From: Kwoniella bestiolae CBS 10118
Lineage: Eukaryota; Basidiomycota; Tremellomycetes; Tremellales; Cryptococcaceae
DNA: 64,000 bases
Reading direction: 5' to 3'
Assembly: GCF_000512585.2 (NCBI RefSeq)
Contig: NC_089243.1
Location: 1,240,001 to 1,304,000, forward strand
Made by a program: the position numbers and the translations under genes. Below are positions 1 to 9,692 of the stretch, piece after piece. How positions within the stretch are numbered: position 1 is the stretch's first letter; each line of letters begins with the position of its first letter. The notes under the pieces were generated by a model. It had not been told where the DNA came from. It searched no databases and saw only the letters and a program-made list of their open reading frames with translations.

Positions 1-314
1 GTTCCGTCGATAGCTGTGGTTGTAGTTGATGGTTCGACTGAAGGGGGAGGGGGAGTCGCTTCTTTGGGCTTGGGTTTGGGTTTAGGAGGTAGTCCGAGAT
101 ATTTCGTACGATATGACTCTAGTTGGTCCGAGGAGAGGTACGACTCGATATCGAATTTCTGTCCTTTCTTGGCTGCTAATTTCTTGGCTAGAATGAGGAC
201 CTCTATATCTGGTGTGTCAGGTAGTATAGGTTTGGTTGATGAGGAAGAGGAAGAAGAGGGGGAAGGGGAAGGTAGGAGGAGGGTGATGGTTGATGGTGGG
301 TTGCGACGTGGCAT
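1..314 (-). CDS. Unrecognised protein, N-terminal part (runs off window)
   Basis: An open frame starts with ATG at 312-314 on the minus strand and is still open at base 1, giving about 104 residues. The N-terminus is Pro/Ser rich with a run of serines. A short charged, probably helical segment (around residues 35-70, rich in Lys/Ala/Leu and containing AKKLAAKKGQ) follows, and then a Pro-Lys repeat (PKPKPKPK). I do not recognise a family. The start is the first ATG in frame, and it faces MID1 across an 811 bp divergent promoter region. The missing C-terminal part would be needed to name it. Confidence 0.55.
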   Translation of the reverse strand, partial: MPRRNPPSTITLLLPSPSPSSSSSSSTKPILPDTPDIEVLILAKKLAAKKGQKFDIESYLSSDQLESYRTKYLGLPPKPKPKPKEATPPPPSVEPSTTTTAIDG

Positions 315-1125
315 CTTGCAAATGACGGTTTACTGTAATCTATCTCGTGTTTCTATTTTATCGATGTGTCTCGTCTGATCGTCTGTGACTTGGAGTGGAT
401 TGAGTTTGATGGTTGTTGAGGAATGGCAGAAAACCAAAGGAGGGTCCGAATTCAAGTCAAGCCGAGAATGGAAATTGAAATTGACCTCGATTGATGCTTT
501 GGGTTGCGATTGATGCTTCTCTTGTCTTGCTCCTTGATTGATTAGATTAGATAAAAAAACATTAGACACGCTGCGAAAGGTCAATCGCGATAACATGAAC
601 ACGAACGAGCACGAGTTGGCAATCGCAAGCCAAACAAATTAAACGACAACAACCACAGCCGAATTCGGTTATGGCTATAGGTCGTGACAAGTGAGGCTGA
701 TACCAGACCCAGCTACGAAACTATTATCAGGTACACTTAGACTCACGTCGCTTACCTTTGTTAGCAGTAGCAGTCACCGCGTTACAAGAGAGAGATTTCA
801 CGATTTCACTTGATCACATCGCTGCGAGTATACAATGAGATACCTCATACCTGCGAGTGACTAAAACCCTTGTCACCCCCACAGTAACGACACATTAACG
901 ACCTCAGCGACGACAACATCTTGATTCAAGGCTTATAACACCACTTGAACATCACCACCCTCTCTCAGTTCAGTGCAGTAACCGATGATATAGCAATTAC
1001 CCCTCGATGGCATCTCACCCACTATGTCCATCAACCACCCAATATCACCACCAGAAGACGATATAGCCCCACATCGTAGGCCGAGAGGTCGTCGGAAGAG
1101 ACTAAAAGGACACTTCTTCCCGATC
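315..1125. promoter_or_regulatory. Divergent intergenic region before MID1
   Basis: 811 bp between the start of the minus-strand partial gene and the MID1 start. No convincing coding frame. An ATG at 1024 is in frame with MID1 and would add 34 mostly basic residues before the signal peptide. I treat it as leader sequence because the signal peptide begins naturally at the 1126 ATG. Confidence 0.5.
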
Positions 1126-3047
1126 ATGGCTCGATCATTCATCCTAGCTCTTGCAATTTTGACCTTGCTACCAACCCTCTGCCTGGCTCAAGATACATCT
1201 ACCTCTTCCTCTCTTACATCCACATCAAGTACACGTACAACCTCTTCATCCACACGTACGACCTCCTTCACTTCCTCTGGCTCAGCCTCAGCCAGCTCAA
1301 GTGCAATAGCTACCAAAACATACTCCATCCCGACTCTACCAACCACAGCGACCCTCCCACCTCTCAACGCATCTTCCCCGCTTATACAACTCGTACTTCC
1401 CCCGTCCAATCTCCTATACCTTACTTTCTCCATATGCACCTTAACTTCCAATACAACTCTTCTCCCTAATATCCTGATATCCAACGAAGACCCACCATCA
1501 TTCGACCTCGGGAGCCGCAGCGTCATAGATCAATCTTCAGGAGGAACCAAGGTTGGAGGGTACAATAGGCGGAATAACAAGAATGGGAATACGTGGAATG
1601 TGGTGATGGATAGAGGGTTTGGGAATTGGACGATGAATAATACTTTGGGGGATATGGCGAGTGTGAATGTCCTGTTTGGGCTGGGGTTGGAAAACGACGG
1701 TGAGACGCTCGATGAGATTGATGTGCAGGGGGGAGTGATTGTTCAGATGAGTGCGTCGGGGGATGGTGAGTCATCTATATCCTCTATTTGTGCTCTTATT
1801 GAATGCCTGTATAATGTGGACGAGGGGACTGATCTGATTTTGTTTGTTTCGATGTGCAGGTCCACTCAACTCTATATCTTCCTCCGTCCCCTTCCTGGGC
1901 GATACCACCTCATCCCAAGCATTAATCTTCTCACCACTACTATACGCTTCCGAATCCATCCAACCTACCTATCCAAATTACACTTTACCTCCCGCTCAAC
2001 TACCTCTGAACCCATTTCCCACCGACGACTTGTCGCCCTCATCATTGATCCCTGGAAACACAAGTTTATCCAACAACCTAACGCTATATATCGTACCCAC
2101 CAACTCGGACTCTTCACCCACAATTAACGGACTGGAGTACTCGACATGTGCGATCAGCCTGGCTGTTAATGCCACTGGCTTTCTGGCTGAAAAAGCCATT
2201 GTGAGGAGTAATGATGAACCTGAATGGTCGAATGTGGATGATCAGGAGGGGTACAGGCATTATTGGGCTGTTGGTGGTTTATCGGCTGGGACAAATTATA
2301 CTACTTGGATAAGGGATGATAGGGGTGTTTGGGCGGGACCAGTGTGGTTTACTACCAAATCTGGTGAGCTATCTTGGTCCAGCTGAGCGCTTCCTACTAC
2401 TTTGAAAGATTGTAAGCTGATACGAGATGTTCAAATCAGAATCATTCCCCTGTCAACTCGTCTTACCCACCTCCATATGCCCCTCTATAGCTTACTCCGC
2501 CCCTCTCCCTGTAAACTCCACATCATCCTCCACACCCTCTGGAGACCTCATCTCAGATACTTCACCGATCCAATCTCTCCCTCAAGAACTCATAACCCTC
2601 CTTACAGAGAACCTCGAGGGATTCTCCAATTCGCTACTATCTCAGGCATGTGGACGAGATCTGTATTCCCACGTATCGACCTGTTCGGACTGCTTCGCCT
2701 CGTATCGAGATTGGTTATGTCGCTTGGTAATTCCACAGTGTTCTGACCCCAATTTAAGCTCCAGTGGAGATGACTCAAGCAGCGGGGTTGTTCATCGACC
2801 ATCATCAGACAATAGGAATGGTATATCCTTTCCATACGATTACGACGAGCTCTTACCTTGTTTATCAATCTGTAATAGGGTTGATAGGGTTTGTCCGGTG
2901 AATATGGGGTTCAGGTGTCCCAGAAGAGCTCAAAATGCCAATGAGAGTTATGCGTTTATAGGTGAGGATACCGATTCGGGGGATGGGAGTGTCGAGGGTG
3001 GGATTAGGAGTTATGATGTGTTTGGGGGGAGGTGGTGTAATGGGTAG
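1126..3047 (+). CDS. MID1: Mid1-type stretch-activated calcium channel subunit
   Basis: Three exons (1126-1765, 1860-2363, 2440-3047) join in frame to give 583 residues; introns start GTGAG and end CAG. The protein opens with a hydrophobic signal peptide (ARSFILALAILTLLPTLCLA) and a Ser/Thr-rich stretch. A domain with several N-glycosylation sequons follows, and then the Cys-rich C-terminal half typical of Mid1. That half shows CRDLYSHVSTCSDCFASYRD, then LCRLVIPQC and PCLSICNRVDRVCP. Yeast Mid1 is about 548 residues and works with the pore protein Cch1 in the high-affinity Ca2+ uptake channel of the plasma membrane, used in stress and mating-pheromone survival. That role is family knowledge. 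Cch1 is not in this window. Confidence 0.9.
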
Positions 3048-3455
3048 TTTGGGTGTAAGCTAAGCTGTATATGGATTGTTGTATAATGTCTGGTGTCTTG
3101 GGTTTGCATAGATGTCATTCGTTGGGTATCCCTGTAAAAACATACCATGCATGGTGTTTGTCACATCATTCATTGTTTATGAAGGGGGTTCTGCGCCAAG
3201 AAATGCCTTGGTTGCCACACTGAGAGTAGGCTATAACCGGTAATCTTATTTCACCTAATTCACCTAGTTCGCACTAAATGACCGTGCGACCACGAATTCC
3301 TGACCTGCTTCCTTCCTTGACAACAAAGACATCATCAACATTACTCTTGTATCATCCTTCTCTCGTATTCATAGTCATCATCAAACAATCATAATCAACC
3401 ACTCCATCTACCCGGCGTAGATGACATCCCTCACTCAAAGACCAACACCAACGAT
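3048..3455. other. Intergenic, no gene seen
   Basis: 408 bp between MID1 and the next plus-strand gene. It holds the MID1 3' flank and the promoter of the following gene. The last 100 bp are rich in short CATCA/TCATC runs. No RNA gene or conserved coding frame was seen. Confidence 0.5.
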
Positions 3456-6002
3456 ATGATCACCCAACCTACCTCATCAGGACCCTCGTCACCCCGCCTA
3501 ATCCTCAACTCACCTCCCCTAGATTCCCCCCCATCCCTAACAGGGAACACATCGTATTTCCAACCTCCCGCTCCCCACTCGATAGGTAAACCATCTTCAA
3601 AATGTCCAGTCCCAGGACCAAAACCATTATATCCACCAGGCCAAGGACCGTCCACACCAAGTAAGAACAAACCTCGCCCCCAACCTCAAGCCAAAGGACG
3701 TACACCTGCAGAGGTATATGCCAACCAGCATACAGCCCTACAAAATACATCTAAAAGACAACTCCCCATACCCACCATAGATCATCATCATCATACACCC
3801 CAGAAAGAAAAAGAGAAGGAGAAAGGTACCAAACCGATATTCGAGTGGATATCGCGTAAACTCGGATCTAGACGAGCAACAATCTCTGAATCGCCTTCTT
3901 CCCCTTCTTCCTCCTCTAACCCCAACTACCGCTTCCCAATCCCATCTAATGGATCGCCAAAGCTGAATGGGAGTGGTGGGAATGGGAATGGAAATACTAG
4001 GAATAGAATACCTTCAATGCCCAAACCTTCTACTCGAGGTAAATCCACTCGGGGAGGAACGTTTGGTATGACAACCCACCACCATCAGATAGGCCGACAG
4101 ATCTCCAACGTATCTTCCAATATGGATAATCAATCGCTCTCCATGATATCGACGCAAAGTTACGTAGGGACATTAGAGAGAGAACGAAGGAGGGAGGCGA
4201 ATAATCCTTATCCCTCTATACCTATTCCGAAATTGATCGCTACGGGGGGACTGAAAGATACCATCAAGAGGAGAGGTACAAGTAAGAGTCCCGCACCTGC
4301 AGGAGATAGAGGCAGAGAAAGAGAGGACGATAATGACGGTACGACCATCTCAATGTCGTTTTCATACTCCTATCTCTCCCGTAGTCCTCGATCAAGATCA
4401 TATTCCCTCGACTCTATACGATCATTATCCCGGTCCTCATACTCCAACTCCAACAGACGGAGTCTAGATGATAATATCAGCGAAAGGGAGAAGGATAATA
4501 CTAGATTTAGGAGATTCAGGGGAGGGAGAGAAAGAGCTTCGACGGATGATACGAACGAGAGACCGACCTCTGGTTTAGGGATAGGTGGAACCAGACCAGG
4601 CGCAGATGACGATGCGAGTCTCAGACCTTTCCCACCTTCTCATCCTGCTTCGCCTACCCCCTCGCATTCTGTGCTATCAAGGACGGGATCGAACCCTATT
4701 CCCCTAGCCACTACGTCGATACGGTATGATGGCTCTGTCTCAGGGGCAGGGAACAGATCAAGGACAAATACGTTTTATTCTACCTGGTCTGGTCTTGGAG
4801 GAAACAATGGAGGAAGAGCAAGATCATTCACTTCTAGTAGTCTTGATGGATTGTATGGCTCGACTTATAGATATAGCTTTGATCAGTATAACGATCATGA
4901 TGGACCTGGATCTGGACCTCAAGACGGTGATGAAGAGGATGACGACGAGAGGGGTAGACAAAGTAGACAAGATTCAACTTCGACGAAACCTACTACCTGC
5001 ATTTCATTCGATTCTACCCCTCCCATCGCTCATATTGCCCAACCGAATCTTCAGATCCAAACTCAAGCTCAAGGGACTCCTGGACCATCCACACCACATC
5101 AACTGCAGACTCCCGTGGCTACTCAGAATGGGACGTTCGGCTTGGGGGACGTCATCACCTCTTCGCCCATGTCCCAAGCTCAAGCTGATCCATCTGTATC
5201 TACTTCGCCTCAATATCACAGCAGGGATATATCTTCCTCAGAGGAGAGTCATCTCACGCCACCTACACCTACCACCCCTACCTCAGCATCAAACGTCACC
5301 ACCCCTTTATCGCCTGCTCATCCAATGATCCTACCTTCACCTTCCGTCCATGTACACGTACATGTTCAGGCTCCCAAACATACTCCGCATCATCCGGTGC
5401 ATAATCCCATTCCGTCTGAGGTACCGGACGATAATGCCTCGATGTTGACTCTGGCAAGTTCCACTTTTGGTCTGTTACCTCAACCAGGTCAAGGTCAAGG
5501 TCAAGCAAACTCCATCAATCCAAGTGAAAGTACGAGTGCGAGTGAGAGTCATACTCCTACCATACCCCATCATCCATCTGATCCCAATACTCCGCTCATA
5601 CCTTCTTCAGGGGTCCTCGGCCAACCCCCATCTATAAATCGCCTGAAGGAAAACAAAAGACCAAGCTACATCACCTCCCCTTCTATCCATTGGGCACCAA
5701 CACCCAATCCCCTAGATGAGAGACCCACCTCGACCTATGAGAATAACTCTCATTATCCCCCTTCTACACATGCTAGTATACTTTCTGTGAAGTGGGCGGA
5801 CCGGGATGCTAGTGTGAGAGCTGTAAGGAGGAAGGGGAGTTGGGAGAGCTATGAGAGTGGTTGGTCTTGGCGTGATGGGTGGGGAACGGGTACGGCACGG
5901 AATGTTAGTAGTCCGTTGGGTGAGGATAGGCCGGGGAGTTGGAGGAGTAGAGAGAGGGAGGGGGATGAGGGGGTTGGAGGGGTGGTTGTAGTGGCGAATT
6001 GA
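3456..6002 (+). CDS. Large disordered Ser/Pro-rich protein, unrecognised
   Basis: A single uninterrupted frame of 848 residues, unusual here because most neighbours have several introns. Composition is dominated by Ser, Pro, Thr, Arg and Gly, with many SP/TP dipeptides (candidate proline-directed phosphorylation sites) and arginine-serine stretches (residues ~300-350). It has an acidic patch (~490), a VHVHVHVQ repeat (~630) and a GQGQGQ repeat. The most structured-looking element is IFEWISRKLGSRRAT near residues 128-142, a candidate amphipathic helix or docking motif. A Trp-rich tail (WESYESGWSWRDGWG, ~800-815) is the other conserved-looking part. I know no function. A cytoskeletal, polarity or signalling scaffold would fit but is a guess. 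Confidence 0.7.
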   Translation: MITQPTSSGPSSPRLILNSPPLDSPPSLTGNTSYFQPPAPHSIGKPSSKCPVPGPKPLYPPGQGPSTPSKNKPRPQPQAKGRTPAEVYANQHTALQNTSKRQLPIPTIDHHHHTPQKEKEKEKGTKPIFEWISRKLGSRRATISESPSSPSSSSNPNYRFPIPSNGSPKLNGSGGNGNGNTRNRIPSMPKPSTRGKSTRGGTFGMTTHHHQIGRQISNVSSNMDNQSLSMISTQSYVGTLERERRREANNPYPSIPIPKLIATGGLKDTIKRRGTSKSPAPAGDRGREREDDNDGTTISMSFSYSYLSRSPRSRSYSLDSIRSLSRSSYSNSNRRSLDDNISEREKDNTRFRRFRGGRERASTDDTNERPTSGLGIGGTRPGADDDASLRPFPPSHPASPTPSHSVLSRTGSNPIPLATTSIRYDGSVSGAGNRSRTNTFYSTWSGLGGNNGGRARSFTSSSLDGLYGSTYRYSFDQYNDHDGPGSGPQDGDEEDDDERGRQSRQDSTSTKPTTCISFDSTPPIAHIAQPNLQIQTQAQGTPGPSTPHQLQTPVATQNGTFGLGDVITSSPMSQAQADPSVSTSPQYHSRDISSSEESHLTPPTPTTPTSASNVTTPLSPAHPMILPSPSVHVHVHVQAPKHTPHHPVHNPIPSEVPDDNASMLTLASSTFGLLPQPGQGQGQANSINPSESTSASESHTPTIPHHPSDPNTPLIPSSGVLGQPPSINRLKENKRPSYITSPSIHWAPTPNPLDERPTSTYENNSHYPPSTHASILSVKWADRDASVRAVRRKGSWESYESGWSWRDGWGTGTARNVSSPLGEDRPGSWRSREREGDEGVGGVVVVAN

Positions 6003-6463
6003 TGGATTTAGTCTCTCTCTAGTGCTTCAGTTGAATAGGTTCTGGTTCTGGTTGATGTGCAGAGTTGTATATTCAAGTTCGAATCTCAAGCAGGAGCAAG
6101 AGTATGAGTTAGAGTGGCCGAGAGGTGAGCGTTGATCGTTTGTCTCTGGGATTATACCATATACCTTTTGTATGTTAGGTTTATACCCCTCTGTATGTAT
6201 GTACCGATCATGTATGTAGTACGATTGAATATGCTATCAATACGAAGAGACAGATCAAGAGCGCCGTAATCTTGCTGTGTACAGAAGCAGCATATGCCTC
6301 AACACTTTATATAGGTGTAAGTATATATGCATAATAGCAATTTTGGAAAACCCAGTACAACAAATCTATAGCCAAGTAATCTTACGCAACCATCGCTCTT
6401 CTCTCTGCATTTGGTACTATAACTCAACCATCAATCATATTCCCACCATTCTGAACATATATC
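6003..6463. other. Convergent intergenic region
   Basis: 461 bp between two genes that end toward each other. It contains AT-rich, GTATGTATGTAC-like 3' flanking sequence and no credible gene. Confidence 0.5.
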
Positions 6464-7842
6464 CTACACACCCCACCACAAGCTCAATACACCTTTAGCA
6501 TAACCGACAATCTCATTACCCGACAATTTCGATTCCCCGTATATCCTATCTACAAAGGTGATAGGTACTTCACCGACTGTATAGCCCAGTGATCTAGCTC
6601 GAACGATAATTTCCATTTGGAATACGTAGCCTTTCGAGGTGCAGCGGGAGATTATATCTTGGATGACAGATTTGCGGTATAGTCTGTGTATGTAGTCCAT
6701 CAAACGGTCAGCGGTCAGTGTGTCCCTTCATTATTGACTGTTGGAATGATGGAGTCGTCGGAAGTGTTTCGATCGAGTATAAGGACTGGCATGTAGATAT
6801 AAGAAGCGATGACCCCAACCCACCTAAAACTACCAGTCAAATCGCTCACTCCAGGCCTCAGAACCGTATCTGCCAAATAATTGGCACCCCTCGAAACCAA
6901 CTTTCGCTTTAGGTCCCAACCGTACACTCCTCCCGGACCGAGACCTACCGATACCGAATTGCGAGAAGGGAAGGGAGTGGGGACAGAGGAGTATCGCGTG
7001 CCGGTTACTATGTCGAGGTTGTGTAGTTTTTGTAGTCTAGATATTGGGAGATTAGCTATGTGTAACGTTCGAGTATGGATGGAGGAGAGCTTACTTGATG
7101 AATTCTGGTATGAACTTGGGCTAAAGGATCATAGTTAGTTGCCATGTCTACTTGGTCTCAGGCGGATTCACGATTATCTGAGATCAAGTGAACTTACGTG
7201 GTGCGAGAAATCTGCGTCCATGATGATTACAAAGTTTCCTGTGCAGAAATTCAGACCGTGGACATAGGCGGTTCTGCATCACACGAAGATTAACAACAGT
7301 TAGTCAGCACTTAGTCCGGATGATCTCGTACTTCATCATTGTCCTTGAAGAATTTATTACGCCTAGAAATGTGATGGACAGTACTCACCCTAATCCAAGT
7401 TTACCGGCTCGAGGTTTAAGCACCTAATCGACAAGCGAGTGTAACGTCAATTTTTGGGCATACCAACGATTAAACTATCTGAGCAGTTTCACTCACCACC
7501 TTGTCTTCCCCGTATATCCCGGCTAGCTGCTTAGCCACCTCCTGCGTACCGTCTGGTGACGCATCGTCTACCACTATGATCTCCCACTGGATACCTCTGT
7601 CACAGAGACAATAAAGTCAGCAGGGTTTTACGCAACTAGAATGAGAGCAAGCATGACACAAGTGGTTCACACTGATCGATGGCATAAACCCACTTCGACT
7701 CAAACGTCTTGGCCAACAACCAAACAATCACAGGCAAATTCTTCCTTTCATTATACGTAGGCAAGATGACAGAATACTTGTCTGAGCCTGAGGGCGCTGT
7801 ACTGGCGTCTAAGGGGGGCATGTCGATGGTGTATGAGCTCAT
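6464..7842 (-). CDS. DPM1: Dolichol-phosphate mannosyltransferase catalytic subunit
   Basis: Seven exons on the minus strand (7694-7842, 7497-7596, 7389-7423, 7198-7273, 7095-7120, 6824-7036, 6464-6683) join to 272 residues. The enzyme transfers mannose from GDP-mannose to dolichyl phosphate at the ER membrane, supplying N-glycosylation, O-mannosylation and GPI synthesis. GT2-family signatures are present: VILPTYNERKNLP near the N-terminus, DDASPDGT at residues 60-67, and the metal-binding DAD at 114-116. GTRY and the SGNEIVGYAKG tail are also there. The sequence stops at LSLWWGV without a C-terminal membrane segment, so it resembles the human-type enzyme that needs Dpm2/Dpm3 rather than the self-anchored budding-yeast form; that reading is inference. 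An in-frame ATG at 7905 could add 21 residues. Confidence 0.93.
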
Positions 7843-8191
7843 GGGCTTGTGATGTTGTTTTGCCTGATTATGATGGATGGGGTTGTTGTATAGTCTATCC
7901 GTCACAATTCACCTTTGTCAACATCAACATCAACTGTCCTCTCATCACCATTGCTATCCGGACACGTCGAAGTGATCGCAGCGTGTTCCATCGCCACGTG
8001 TTAGTCCTATCACGTGACTTTATATGGGTTTGTTGATGACGTCTTAAACTGCGAAAGGTATGTTTGTGTGTATGCCATCCACGTCGAAATGAGCATGTCA
8101 CTTCTTACAGACACAACTTATACAACTCACCTCAGCCACATCTCAACCAGAAATCCTTCAGAACTATACCACACAAAGTAGTCAGAATACC
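7843..8191. promoter_or_regulatory. Divergent promoter region, DPM1 / small membrane protein
   Basis: 349 bp between two divergent starts. It contains CACGTG at 8010-8015, a candidate bHLH/E-box type site, and a second CACGT core near 7995. No gene seen. The regulatory reading rests on the motif alone. Confidence 0.35.
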
Positions 8192-9038
8192 ATGTCAGAC
8201 CCCATCGAACTCCGCCCAATAGGCAAATCAGCTCCTCGCCCTCCCCCTCCTCCACCGCGTCATCCAGCGACGTCTTCATTGGGTGACGCCCTACCTGGAT
8301 CATTGGGTCGAGCTTACCGTAATGCCGAGGAGAAAGCGAAGGCAGCGGTACATCTCCAAGAAGGTGGGATGGACGCGATTAGTATTTGGGGATTGGGGTT
8401 GGCGAGCTGGTGAGTTGGATTTCTCAATTTTACGGATGGGTCAATCAATTCCCATCGCACTATTTACAGATGGCACTCCTGGGGATCAATTACTCTGATC
8501 TCTTTTGAGTGAATCATCCCAAGACATGATATCGCTCCATAACAATCACCGTTCTCATGCTGATCTATACATTATATGAAGGTTCTCAATCCTCGCCATA
8601 CCCCTCCTCCTCTTCCCCCGAATCCTCCTCTTCTTCTCCCAGACCCCTCCTCCTCCCTCCACCTCAGCATTAACAGCAACAGGAAGGGAAGAGCACTACG
8701 ACACCCTCTCAAGCCTCGAATCGACCCTCTGTCTCTCCATCTCCCTTGGTCTTTTCGCTATAAGCTTGATATCGATATTTGCCCTGGTACCCACGTATGA
8801 ACCGCCCACTACCAATCCCACTAGGAAACCCATATTGGGCATTTTGGTCGGTCTGACCACGTTGGCAGGACTTATACTTTGGAATCTGAGTGGGTTGGTT
8901 TTGGGAGGAGGGAATTTGATAGTGGCGATTTGGGGGTGGTGGGTGATTGTTTTTGGGAGTAGTACGAATAAACTTAGTAAGGTCGGCAATGGGGGGAAGA
9001 AGGATGGGAAAGTACATGAGAGGCTTAAGAGGCTTTGA
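8192..9038 (+). CDS. Small multi-pass membrane protein, unrecognised
   Basis: Two exons (8192-8409, 8582-9038; intron GTGAG...AAG) give 224 residues. The first 72 residues are soluble with a Pro stretch and a basic/Ala segment (RAYRNAEEKAKAAVHLQEG). Four hydrophobic segments follow at about 74-92, 122-142, 157-175 and 178-198. The short C-terminal tail is basic. There is no cleavable signal peptide. The layout suggests an organelle or ER membrane protein with cytosolic ends. I do not recognise the family. Antisense frames over this gene are shadows. Confidence 0.7.
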
Positions 9039-9333
9039 GCGAAGTACTGGCACTGGATTACGGGCAAGAGATTGTGTGATCTTCGATTTGTAGTAGTGAG
9101 AACATGGGATAGTGGAATTTATGAGACAATATGAAATACACGAGATGTATGCATCCTGTCTTCCCTCATTGGCAAAACGCAAACGGCGAAGAAACAGCAT
9201 GCCCCTCCCCGCCTGATCCCTCCATGCGAACCCATCTCTCATCCTCCTTGCCTTGCTCGCTATTTCCACCTGCACAGCCAAAAAGTGATCCGCCCAGTTC
9301 AACCCAGAGCAAAGCCTTCAAGATATCATCTCT

Positions 9334-9454
9334 TGAAGCTGACAGGAATCGAACCTGCGACCAATAGATAATCCAAGAAACCCCCTCCTCCCTCGAACGG
9401 GAGGATGGAGATAAAAATTGGAATCTACTATTCTACCAATTGAACTACAGCTCC
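9334..9454 (-). tRNA. tRNA-Trp(CCA) with intron
   Basis: Read on the minus strand, the 7-bp acceptor stem pairs GGAGCTG with CAGCTTC (one G-T pair), with discriminator A. The D arm contains GTTCAATTGGTAGAAT. The anticodon stem GTAGA pairs with TCTAT and carries loop TTCCAA plus A, placing anticodon CCA. The T arm is GCAGG-TTCGATT-CCTGT. A 48-nt intron (9370-9417 on the plus strand) lies directly after position 37, the standard eukaryotic tRNA intron site. The variable loop is 5 nt. All stems close, so the gene looks functional. Confidence 0.93.
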
Positions 9455-9692
9455 GACCTGGAACAATCAACTTTCGAAAACACTACACTCCAAATGACCA
9501 GGAAAGATGCGCGACTGATTTGTTTCTTCGGATCAATTTATTGTGGACTAAAGTAGGGACGCCATTTCTCACTTCAAAAGTAGATTGCATTGACTGATAG
9601 GAGGTATCACTACAACAAATATGAAATGAATTAAATAATCACTTTACAGTGTATACAACTTGATCAGACCGCTACGACCTGTAGATTGCTCC

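Noticed and set aside
4726..5328. 200-codon plus-strand frame in another phase
   Set aside because: It is a shadow of the low-complexity 848-residue gene, with composition typical of shifted Ser/Pro codons.
6071..6111. TTCGAATC motif resembling a tRNA T-loop
   Set aside because: No matching acceptor, D or anticodon stems flank it.
8709..9302. 197-codon minus-strand frame over the small membrane protein
   Set aside because: It is antisense to a well-spliced plus-strand gene with membrane segments, and has no family pattern of its own.
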